Positions 1 to 6,325 of a DNA stretch of 8,471 nt are shown in pieces (within the stretch, counting starts at the first letter, position 1; each line of letters begins with the position of its first letter). Source of the stretch: an uncultured Clostridia bacterium (GTDB taxonomy: Bacteria; Bacillota; Clostridia; Oscillospirales; Acutalibacteraceae). The stretch spans positions 1-8,471 of the forward strand of contig CANONE010000092.1 of NCBI GenBank assembly GCA_947567585.1, written 5' to 3'. The notes below the pieces were generated by a model. It made no database searches. It was not told where the DNA came from and saw only the letters and a program-made list of their open reading frames with translations. The position numbers were made by a program, and so were the translations under genes.

Positions 1-2
1 AA

Positions 3-653
3 GAAAAATTAGAAACACAACTAAAACAAAGAGAGAAATTAGAAAAAGAGGCGATAGACAAAGAAATAAAAGAGCAAGAAGAAGAAATAAGACTTAAATT
101 GGCAAAGGAAAAAAGGGAAATTGAAGAAGATATTAGGAATATAGAGCTACAAAGAGATAAAGTAGATGTTAATATAAGAAGTTTAATGCTTCAAATAAAG
201 AATTTTGAGTACAAATATGAAAACTATAACTATGAAGTGACAGAAAAAGATGAAAACGGAAATAAAGTCAAAAAACAACGAACAAGTAGAAGAATAGCAA
301 ATACCGAAGAGTATGAAAAATTAAATGCTGATTATCAAAAAGGTCTGGATTCTTTTATGTCATTACAGGAGACTTTAGAAGATTTACAAGAAGCAAGAGA
401 ACTTTGTGAGAAAGAAATGGATAAATTTAGACAAAAAGATCAAGAAAAAATGGAGAAATTTAGTAAAGCATTGAATGATGCCAAAAGAGACGAAGAAAAG
501 CGAAAAGAAGGAAACAAAAAAGAAGAAAAACACGATAAAAAAGAAGAGCAAGATAGAAAAGAGGAAGAACAAGAAAAAGAAAAAAAGGAGAAACCAACTA
601 GCTCAACTGCAAGAGCGTCTCAAGGCCAGCACGAACCAACTGGTGGAGTCTGA
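3..653 (+). CDS. Partial AT-rich coiled-coil protein, 3' end fused out of frame to recombinase DNA
   Basis: The reading frame is open from the left edge (first full codon at base 3), so the true start lies outside; the TTG at 99 is just an internal codon. The product is almost entirely charged helix, very rich in Lys and Glu, with heptad-like spacing typical of a long coiled coil. A short less charged stretch (encoded at about 200-345) carries Tyr/Asn-rich sequence and a TEEYEKL segment. The last ~60 codons before base 590 are nearly pure K/E/R/D/Q. No signal peptide, membrane segment or catalytic motif is visible and I do not recognise the family. The final 20 or so residues (from about base 591) are an out-of-frame reading of the adjacent recombinase fragment, so the native C-terminus is missing. 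Base composition is very AT-rich, unlike the rest of the window, pointing to another source. It could be a phage, plasmid or conjugative-element protein; function unknown. Confidence 0.6.
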   Translation, partial: EKLETQLKQREKLEKEAIDKEIKEQEEEIRLKLAKEKREIEEDIRNIELQRDKVDVNIRSLMLQIKNFEYKYENYNYEVTEKDENGNKVKKQRTSRRIANTEEYEKLNADYQKGLDSFMSLQETLEDLQEARELCEKEMDKFRQKDQEKMEKFSKALNDAKRDEEKRKEGNKKEEKHDKKEEQDRKEEEQEKEKKEKPTSSTARASQGQHEPTGGV

Positions 654-828
654 GCGTGTCACTGCTTACCAAGAGGTTACCGAGTTGACACCTGAACTGG
701 TTAAGGCGCTGATACGGCAAATTACTGTACGCCCAGACGGCAGGGTTGTTATCTCCTGGAATTTCCGGGATGAATTGGCCGGTCTGGTAGAGCTTGAGCA
801 GATTATTGCGGAGGAACAGGCCGTATAA
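592..828 (+). pseudogene. C-terminal remnant of a large serine recombinase
   Basis: About 78 codons ending in TAA at 826-828 read as the tail of a site-specific serine recombinase. First comes a helical stretch (NQLAQLQERLKAS...), then LTPELVKALIRQITV, a PDGR turn and a beta-like VVISWNF segment followed by RDEL. This order matches the extreme C-terminus of transposon/phage-type serine recombinases, after the zinc-ribbon and coiled-coil. The N-terminal catalytic resolvase domain with its serine, and the recombinase and zinc-ribbon domains, are all absent. Upstream of base 592 this frame only gives a meaningless Lys-rich reading of the neighbouring gene, so the 5' part was lost or replaced. 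It cannot encode an active recombinase here. The family call rests on pattern recognition over a short piece; the truncation itself is clear. Confidence 0.7.
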
Positions 829-832
829 GGAC

Positions 833-861
833 TTGAATCTTTCGCAGAAGCGTGTTATTAT
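833..861 (+). promoter_or_regulatory. Sigma-A-type promoter for the Rpn-family gene
   Basis: TTGAAT (833-838) and TATTAT (856-861) are separated by exactly 17 bp. The -10 box ends 23 bp before the chosen ATG at 885. The promoter begins only 5 bp after the recombinase stop, so the downstream gene travels with its own promoter and need not depend on read-through. Confidence 0.6.
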
Positions 862-884
862 TTATATAGAAAGTGGGTAAAATT

Positions 885-1739
885 ATGGACGCAAAAGAAC
901 GCCTGCACCAGGAAGACCTCCAACGTCTGAGGGGCTTCCGGCTGCTGGACGACGATTTTATGACCAAATGCTTTGAGGGCAGCCGGGAGTGTATGGATCT
1001 GGTACTACGCATTGTGCTGGAAAGGCCCGACCTGAAGGCGCTGGAGGTCCACACCCAGGTTTTCGTGGAGAATCTTCTGAAACGCTCTGTCCGCCTGGAT
1101 ATCGTTGCCACGGACAGCGCGGGCACAAAGTACAACGTGGAAATTCAGCGGGCCGACAAAGGTGCGGGCCGGAAGCGGGCCAGGTACAACGCCAGCGCTA
1201 TGGACATCGGTATTCTGCCCAAAAGTGATGACTTTGACAGCCTGCCGGAGGTGTACATCATCTTCATCACGGAGAACGACGTGCTGAAGCGCGGCGAGCC
1301 GGTCAGCCGGATCCAGCGCCGCTTCGACAATACTTATGAAACTTTTGACGACGGCTCGCACATACTGTATGTGAACGGCGCTTACCGAGGGCCCACGCCC
1401 ATCGGCAAGCTGATGCACGACTTTTCCTGCACGAACCCGGCGGACATGAACTATGATGTGCTGGCCCAGCGGGTCAAATACTTTAAAGAGAGCAAGGAGG
1501 GCGTTGCCACTATGTGTAAGGTGATGGAAGATATGCGGGAGCAGTCTATGAAAGAGGGATTGGCTCAGGGCATGAAGCAGGGTATGAAGCAGGGTATGAA
1601 GCAGGGTATGAAGCAGGGCATGAAAGATACTGCACTGCGGATGCTGCAAGCGGGCAAATATGCTCTGGAGGAAATCGCGGCTATTTCGGGGCTTTCTGTC
1701 GAGGAAGTCCAGAAGCTGAGTGAGGTGCAGACAGCGTAA
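885..1739 (+). CDS. Rpn family / PD-(D/E)XK nuclease family putative transposase
   Basis: This 284-residue protein belongs to the widespread Firmicutes family annotated as Rpn recombination-promoting nuclease or PD-(D/E)XK nuclease family transposase. Family hallmarks are plain: an N-terminal FRLLDDDFMTKCFEG segment (18-32), the nuclease core RLDIVATD (Asp72) followed by VEIQ (Glu86, Gln88), KRARYN (97-102), YIIFITENDV (124-133), a SHILYVNGAYRG strand (158-169), IGKLMHDFSC (173-182) and the C-terminal segment VKYFKESKEGVATMC. The catalytic D...ExQ set is present, so the nuclease could be active. E. coli Rpn proteins are known to stimulate RecA-independent recombination and to cut DNA; the role of this one is inferred. 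The C-terminus has a GMKQ repeat (229-248), then a small helical tail (LEEIAAISGLSVEEV) like those of this family. I start at ATG 885 rather than GTG 873 because the family begins with MDAKERL-like sequence and a GA-rich purine stretch lies upstream of 885. Confidence 0.9.
   Translation: MDAKERLHQEDLQRLRGFRLLDDDFMTKCFEGSRECMDLVLRIVLERPDLKALEVHTQVFVENLLKRSVRLDIVATDSAGTKYNVEIQRADKGAGRKRARYNASAMDIGILPKSDDFDSLPEVYIIFITENDVLKRGEPVSRIQRRFDNTYETFDDGSHILYVNGAYRGPTPIGKLMHDFSCTNPADMNYDVLAQRVKYFKESKEGVATMCKVMEDMREQSMKEGLAQGMKQGMKQGMKQGMKQGMKDTALRMLQAGKYALEEIAAISGLSVEEVQKLSEVQTA
1569..1628 (+). repeat. In-frame 12-bp tandem repeat (GMKQ) in the Rpn-family gene
   Basis: Units of 12 bp begin at 1569, 1581, 1593 and 1605, each encoding Gly-Met-Lys-Gln. 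A fifth, degenerate unit at 1617 encodes GMKD. The units at 1581, 1593 and 1605 are identical, and the first differs by one base (GGC for GGT). Because the unit is a whole number of codons, slippage would change linker length without breaking the frame. The repeat sits between the nuclease domain and the C-terminal helical tail. Confidence 0.92.
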
Positions 1740-1830
1740 GCGGCGGATAACGAATCGCACAAAAACAAGCTCAAATTAAACGCGAGTTTCAAATATCCCA
1801 CAAAAATGTTGTCCCTAACTTGACACACTC
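1740..1830. other. Non-coding end of the accessory segment, IS-end-like
   Basis: This AT-richer stretch separates the Rpn-family stop from the first recognisable spoIVB codon. Its last part (about 1809-1830, TGTTGTCCCTAACTTGACAC and a few bases) has the look of an insertion-sequence terminus. No matching inverted copy is in the window and I cannot name a family. It holds no credible gene. Confidence 0.3.
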
Positions 1831-1986
1831 CTGAGCGGCGCCCCCATCCTCCAAAACGGCAGGCTGGCAGGGGCGGTAACCCATGTATTTATGGACGACC
1901 CGGCTATGGGGTATGGAATCTTTGCCGAAACTATGCTGGAGCAATGCAGAGACGCGGTGAAAGCCGGCGGTCCAACGGATAACTGA
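1831..1986 (+). pseudogene. spoIVB: 3' fragment of spoIVB (SpoIVB S55 peptidase)
   Basis: Fifty-one codons and a TGA at 1984-1986 encode LSGAPILQNG, then GAVTHVFMDDPAMGYGIFAE, the end of stage IV sporulation protein B. In B. subtilis SpoIVB is the serine peptidase secreted from the forespore that triggers pro-sigma-K processing in the mother cell. The conserved SGSPILQNG motif there contains the catalytic serine region, and this fragment begins right at its counterpart. Everything upstream (PDZ domain, His and Asp of the peptidase, membrane anchor) is missing, and the frame meets a TAA at 1816-1818. No start codon or ribosome site serves the fragment. The gene is therefore truncated by the accessory DNA to its left, unless the 5' part lies beyond the window and is rejoined by excision. 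Confidence 0.82.
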
Positions 1987-1999
1987 TCATAAAAGCGAT

Positions 2000-2047
2000 A
2001 ATGAGCAAGTGGAAGGAGCTGTACTGCGCTTTCCGCTTGCTCATTTT
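2000..2047 (+). terminator. Intrinsic terminator after spoIVB
   Basis: AATGAGCAAGTGGAA (2000-2014) pairs with TTCCGCTTGCTCATT (2031-2045), 14 of 15 positions Watson-Crick plus one T-G wobble. The loop is 16 nt, and a short T-run follows to 2047. It lies 13 bp after the spoIVB stop, the expected place for its terminator, and isolates pdaA from read-through. Confidence 0.75.
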
Positions 2048-2188
2048 ACCTACCTTGGCGTCTTCCTTTCTGATTATGCCCATGGGGCTGTGGGCGGAGT
2101 GGGCCATTTTTGTGGATCTAATATGTAAGCGTTTTTTGGTTCTTATTGCCGTTGGGCTTTCATATTTTTGGCATATGGAGGGATGATT

Positions 2189-3004
2189 ATGGCAGATGTA
2201 AGGGATTTTTTAAAACGGCATTGGTCTGTGCTGGTTGTAGCGGCGGTGGCCGCTCTGCTGGCATTGGCGGCGGCTTGGGAGCAAGGCGGGGAGAGGCGGG
2301 CGGCGGCGGCCTCGGCGGAAGTCACCAACTGGGGGCTGAGCTTCCAGCAGGATGGCCAGCCCCCGGTGGCCAATGCCACGGCGGAATATTTGGCGCAGTT
2401 CGGCGGCGTATACCGGATGGACACAGAGGAGAAGGTCCTCTATCTTACCTTTGACGCGGGCTTTGAAAATGGCAATACCGAAAAAATTTTAGACGCCTTA
2501 AAAAAGCACCATGTGAAAGCGGTCTTTTTCCTAGTGGGCAACTATTTCGAAACCCAGCCGGACTTGGTCCGCCGGATGGTGGAGGAAGGGCACACCGTTG
2601 GCAACCACACCTACAGCCACCCGGATATGTCGGCCATTGCGGACGAAGACAGTTTCCGGACGGAGCTAGAGAAAAACGAGGCCCTCTTTAAAAAGGTGAC
2701 CGGCAAAGAAATGCCCAAGCTTTACCGCCCGCCCCAGGGAAAGTTCTGCGAGAGCAACCTAAAAATGGCCCAAAAATTGGGATATAAAACAGTTTTTTGG
2801 AGCCTGGCCTATGTGGACTGGTACGAAAACGACCAGCCCACACCCCAGCAGGCTTACGACAAGCTGCTGCCCCGGGTTCATCCGGGAGCCGTGGTTTTGC
2901 TGCACAGCACCTCAAAGACCAACGGGGACATCTTAGACGAGCTCCTAACAAAGTGGAAAGGCCTGGGTTACACCTTCGGCGACCTAGAACAATCCCTCAA
3001 ATAA
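2189..3004 (+). CDS. pdaA: PdaA-type polysaccharide deacetylase (delta-lactam-biosynthetic de-N-acetylase)
   Basis: This 271-residue NodB-family deacetylase removes the N-acetyl group from muramic acid, a step needed to make muramic delta-lactam in spore cortex peptidoglycan. A single hydrophobic N-terminal segment (about 12-30) acts as signal or membrane anchor, placing the enzyme outside the forespore membrane. The NodB motifs follow: YLTFDAGFENG (85-95, catalytic Asp89; Ala replaces the usual second acidic residue, as PdaA proteins tolerate), NHTYSHPDM (139-147, metal-binding His140 and His144), RPPQG (180-184), FWSLAYVDW (203-211) and VLLHSTSK (236-243, His239). The TFDxGxENG form and the FWSLA..DW signature favour PdaA over a general chitooligosaccharide deacetylase. 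I place the start at ATG 2189 because GGAGGG (2177-2182) sits 6 bp upstream; an ATG at 2183 has no spacing. It follows the spoIVB terminator, so it needs its own promoter, which I could not fix confidently. A sigma-G-type promoter would be expected from the B. subtilis case. Confidence 0.9.
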   Translation: MADVRDFLKRHWSVLVVAAVAALLALAAAWEQGGERRAAAASAEVTNWGLSFQQDGQPPVANATAEYLAQFGGVYRMDTEEKVLYLTFDAGFENGNTEKILDALKKHHVKAVFFLVGNYFETQPDLVRRMVEEGHTVGNHTYSHPDMSAIADEDSFRTELEKNEALFKKVTGKEMPKLYRPPQGKFCESNLKMAQKLGYKTVFWSLAYVDWYENDQPTPQQAYDKLLPRVHPGAVVLLHSTSKTNGDILDELLTKWKGLGYTFGDLEQSLK

Positions 3005-3071
3005 ATCATACGCGCCCCTGCCCCGCCCTCAGATTTGCGGAAGAAAATAAAGAATGGGAGTAACGTACAAC

Positions 3072-3095
3072 GGGAGGTGTGTTCCCCGCCCTTTT
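3072..3095 (+). terminator. Possible weak terminator after pdaA
   Basis: GGGAGG (3072-3077) can pair with CCGCCC (3086-3091), with one mismatch, an 8-nt loop and TTTT at 3092-3095. It is the only T-tailed hairpin I see soon after the pdaA stop. The stem is short, so it is tentative. Confidence 0.35.
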
Positions 3096-3124
3096 ATGTG
3101 GCATAATAGGGGCCACGCAAAGGA

Positions 3125-3153
3125 GGCTGGGCAGCATAACTTCCCACCCGGCC
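3125..3153. other. Hairpin in the pdaA-recA gap
   Basis: GGCTGGG (3125-3131) pairs with CCCGGCC (3147-3153) with one wobble, and a competing TGGG/CCCA pairing lies inside (3128-3131 with 3143-3146). The 317-bp gap from 3005 to 3321 otherwise holds the recA control sites and no convincing gene. The T-run after this hairpin is poor, so it may be a second weak terminator or nothing functional. Confidence 0.35.
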
Positions 3154-3196
3154 TTAGTCTTTATTAGGAAGCGGCGGAAATGGGCTTGGAGGGATA

Positions 3197-3210
3197 AAAA
3201 CGTGCGTTCG
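3197..3210 (+). promoter_or_regulatory. Candidate LexA (SOS) box upstream of recA
   Basis: The Gram-positive SOS box is CGAAC-N4-GTTCG. Here AAAAC-GTGC-GTTCG matches the right half perfectly and the left half at 3 of 5 positions. It ends 17 bp before the recA -35 box, a plausible place for LexA repression. recA is normally SOS-controlled, which supports the call; the imperfect left arm lowers it. Confidence 0.55.
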
Positions 3211-3227
3211 ATTTTTTCGCTTAACCC

Positions 3228-3256
3228 TTGCTTTTACCAAGCTGATACTATATAAT
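3228..3256 (+). promoter_or_regulatory. recA promoter
   Basis: TTGCTT (3228-3233) and a perfect TATAAT (3251-3256) are spaced by 17 bp. Transcription would start near 3263, giving a leader of about 60 nt before the recA ATG. This is among the strongest vegetative promoters in the window. Confidence 0.82.
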
Positions 3257-3321
3257 AGTGCTGTATCCCGTAGACAAAGCTGCAGCCGGACCCACCCGGC
3301 GAGAAAGAGAGGGCAATCAGC

Positions 3322-4485
<1,164 letters not shown>

Positions 4486-4491
4486 TAGACT

Positions 4492-5112
4492 ATGGAAATT
4501 ACAGCGGCGGAGCCCCGGCGCAAAGGATTGGTGCAGCTCTACATAGACGGCCAGGAAGCTGTGAAGGTGGACCGGGAGGTTTTTCTTCGGTCCCGGCTGA
4601 AGCCAGGAGATGAAATCAGCGATGAAGCGCTCCGGAGGCTGCTCCAAGATTCGGACGCCCACAGAGCCAAGGAAAAGGCCCTGTACCTTTTAGAGCATCG
4701 AAGCCACACAAAAAAGGAATTGACAGAAAAAATCGCCCGCACAGCGGCGTCTCGAGAAGCCGCCGCAGCCGCCGCCCAGCGTATGGAGGATTTGGGCCTG
4801 GTGGACGACGAAGCCTATGCCAGAAACTTCGCCAAAGAGCTGTTTCTGCGCAAGCGCTACGGCCCTCTGCGGGTAAAGCAGGAGCTCCGGCATAAGGGCA
4901 TTGATGGGGAGCTCATTGAGGAACTGCTGGAGGAATACCAGGGGATGGAGGACGGCCAGCTCCTACAGGAGAATATCCAAAGCATACTGGAAAGAAAGTA
5001 CGCCGGCTGGCAAGAGGACGAAAAGCTCCGCCGCCGTGCCTTTGCCGCCCTGCAAAGAATGGGCTATGGCTATGAGGAGATCCAGCAAGCCCTGCGCCGC
5101 CCGGAAGACTGA
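4492..5112 (+). CDS. recX: Regulatory protein RecX
   Basis: RecX binds RecA filaments and limits their activity. This 206-residue protein has a short beta-rich N-terminal section (LVQLYIDGQEAVKVDREVF, 13-31) followed by the family's three-helix repeats. The clear RecX signatures are AKEKALYLLEHRSHTKKEL (59-77), MEDLGLVDDEAYARNFA (97-113) and RYGPLRVKQELRHKGI (121-136), with a final helical repeat ending in RRRAFAALQRMGYGYEEI. The ATG is 6 bp after the recA stop. Its ribosome site (GAGGTGG, 4474-4480) lies within the recA 3' end, so translation is probably coupled and expression follows the recA promoter and SOS control. recA-recX order is common in Firmicutes and Proteobacteria. No damage to the gene is seen. 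Confidence 0.96.
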   Translation: MEITAAEPRRKGLVQLYIDGQEAVKVDREVFLRSRLKPGDEISDEALRRLLQDSDAHRAKEKALYLLEHRSHTKKELTEKIARTAASREAAAAAAQRMEDLGLVDDEAYARNFAKELFLRKRYGPLRVKQELRHKGIDGELIEELLEEYQGMEDGQLLQENIQSILERKYAGWQEDEKLRRRAFAALQRMGYGYEEIQQALRRPED

Positions 5113-5189
5113 CAGGCAAAAGAGAAAACGCCCGCACACAACTGAAAAGCATCGGAACAAGGCCGCTTTCACCCGCCTTAAAAACGACT

Positions 5190-5858
5190 CTAGGGCCTTT
5201 GGGCCTCCGCGGCGCAAATTCCGCACACAGACTGCGCTCCGGAATCGTAGAGGGCAGCGGCGCATTCCCGCAGGGTGCTGCCAGTGGTAACAATGTCGTC
5301 TACCAAGAGCAGCGAGCGCCCGCTCAGGTCCATGCCGCAGGAATAGGCGCCCCGGACATTTTCGGCTCGCTCTTCCCGGCTTAACTGGTGCTGGGTCTGG
5401 GTGTCCCTGCACTTTCTCAGCGCCTTCACTACCGGTATGCCCAGGGCTTTTCCCAAGCGGCGGGCCAAAAGCCGGCTTTGGTCGTATCCCCTGGCCCGCC
5501 GGCTCTTTCCGGATAGGGGCACATAGGCAATCCCGTCAAAGGGGCCGGGCAGGCTTTCCGCGGCCCCTGCCATCAGCCATCCCAGAGGCAGGGCCAGAGA
5601 TTTACGGTTTTGGAATTTGTAGCGGTGAAGGGCTTTTCTGTAGCTGCCCTGATAGGCAAGAGGCGCGGCAACCAGTAGACTCCGTCCTCCAGGGAGGGGC
5701 AAAACGCGGCGGCAGGGGTTTTCAGGAAGAGCGCCGGCGCAGTCGGGACAGAAGATGCCGCCGGGACCTACCGGCTTTCCACAGAGTATGCAGCGCTGCG
5801 GGAGCAAAAGGCACAGGAGCTTCTGCGGAAAAGTGGGTGGAAAGGTTTTTGCAGTCAC
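5190..5858 (-). CDS. comF: ComF family protein (phosphoribosyltransferase-like)
   Basis: This 222-residue protein is a ComFC/GntX-type phosphoribosyltransferase-fold protein; in Bacillus and Streptococcus the comF operon is needed for DNA uptake in competence. A zinc-ribbon-like Cys4 lies at the N-terminus (CILC 23-26 and CPDC 37-40). Then come YQGSYRKALHRYKFQNRK (69-86), VPLSGKSRRARGYDQS (113-128), the HQLSREERAENVRGAY stretch (157-172) and the PRPP-binding loop LLLVDDIVTTGST (183-195). Both acidic residues and the TTGST loop are intact. The start is GTG at 5858: AAAGGGG on the minus strand (5867-5873) is 8 bp upstream. It converges on recX with a 77-bp gap. It has its own promoter (5893-5921), so it is not tied to a comFA helicase gene here. 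Whether competence is functional in this organism is unknown; many clostridia keep comF alone. Confidence 0.94.
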   Translation of the reverse strand: MTAKTFPPTFPQKLLCLLLPQRCILCGKPVGPGGIFCPDCAGALPENPCRRVLPLPGGRSLLVAAPLAYQGSYRKALHRYKFQNRKSLALPLGWLMAGAAESLPGPFDGIAYVPLSGKSRRARGYDQSRLLARRLGKALGIPVVKALRKCRDTQTQHQLSREERAENVRGAYSCGMDLSGRSLLLVDDIVTTGSTLRECAAALYDSGAQSVCGICAAEAQRP

Positions 5859-5892
5859 AGGAAACGCCCCTTTGATTTCTCAGAATACAGAA

Positions 5893-5921
5893 ATTCTAGC
5901 GGACCTTATTAAAAATGTCAA
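5893..5921 (-). promoter_or_regulatory. comF promoter
   Basis: Read on the minus strand, a perfect TTGACA (5916-5921) and TAGAAT (5893-5898) are separated by 17 bp. Transcription would start near 5886, about 28 nt before the GTG start codon, a short plain leader. This makes comF a strong constitutive-looking unit. Confidence 0.82.
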
Positions 5922-5993
5922 GGAGTTTGTGCAGAGAGGCTCTCTTTTTAAGCAAAAAAGACGATGCTTTTGATTGTTCTAACCAAGCCCCAA

Positions 5994-6038
5994 AAGGCCC
6001 TATACCCGGAAAAGCTTCGGGTATAGGGCCTTCCTTTT
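5994..6038. terminator. Strong hairpin terminator, probably bidirectional
   Basis: AAGGCCCTATACCCG (5994-6008) pairs perfectly with CGGGTATAGGGCCTT (6018-6032), 15 bp around a 9-nt loop. TTCCTTTT follows on the plus strand, and on the minus strand the stem runs out into TTTT. It stands in the gap between divergently transcribed genes: comF runs left from a promoter inside 5893-5921, and the epimerase gene runs right from about 6220. Neither gene ends here. It could insulate comF from leftward transcription, or terminate an unseen short transcript. Confidence 0.75.
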
Positions 6039-6093
6039 GCCGCGCAGCCGCTTCCGCACAGGTAGAGGGCCCATAAAGCATTTGGGAGTGCGG

Positions 6094-6271
6094 CACAAAG
6101 GTATAGATTATTGTAAACTGATTTCAAATTTTAAAAACGCAAAAAAATCTCTTTTTTTGAAAAAAATTTACAAAATTTCTGAAAGACTATTGACTTTGGG
6201 GCCAATTTGTGCTAATTTTTTAATATAAGAGGCTTTAGTGTAAGGTTTGCAATAATCTATACATTGTTGTG
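6094..6271. repeat. Imperfect ~25-bp inverted repeat bracketing a promoter
   Basis: GTATAGATTATTGTAAAC (6101-6118) is matched on the other strand by 6245-6262 with a single mismatch in 18 bp. The match extends outward after a 2-nt indel through CACAA (6094-6098 and its counterpart at 6267-6271). The arms enclose about 126 bp of very AT-rich DNA with several A- and T-runs of 6-7 and the promoter at 6190-6218. The right arm overlaps the probable 5' leader of the epimerase gene. Paired operators for a looping regulator, or the terminal repeats of a small non-autonomous element, would both fit. No clear target-site duplication is seen. Confidence 0.8.
6190..6218 (+). promoter_or_regulatory. Promoter for the epimerase gene
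   Basis: TTGACT (6190-6195) and TAATTT (6213-6218) are spaced by 17 bp, with a TG one base upstream of the -10 (extended -10). Transcription would begin near 6225, giving a roughly 100-nt leader. The leader contains the right arm of the inverted repeat, so this repeat arm could act as an operator just downstream of the start. Confidence 0.65.
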
Positions 6272-6325
6272 AAAGAAGCTTACTACTATTTTACAAAAAA
6301 CAAAGAAAGGCGAGGGGATGAGAGC

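Noticed and set aside
873..884. GTG start four codons upstream for the Rpn-family gene
   Set aside because: No ribosome site precedes it, and homologues start at the equivalent of ATG 885.
1005..1760. Minus-strand ORF opposite the Rpn-family gene, with a His/Leu-rich repeat
   Set aside because: The repeat is just the complement of the GMKQ coding repeat; no ribosome site or family resemblance.
2001..2186. 61-residue hydrophobic ORF between spoIVB and pdaA
   Set aside because: Its start codon lies inside the strong spoIVB terminator stem and it has no ribosome site, so the hydrophobic reading is probably chance. A shorter internal start is possible but unsupported.
3105..3165. Possible riboswitch-like element (CACGCAAAGGAGGC) before recA
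   Set aside because: A short CGCAAAG match alone does not give the c-di-GMP riboswitch core; its other conserved parts are absent.
5161..5189. Possible shared terminator between convergent recX and comF
   Set aside because: The only stem (AAGGC with GCCTT) has 5 bp and is followed on the plus strand by A, not T, and on the minus strand by no T-run.
6269..6325. GTG start 19 codons upstream for the epimerase gene
   Set aside because: It lacks a ribosome site and falls at the inverted repeat arm; ATG 6326 has GAGGGG at good spacing and the family's first strand.
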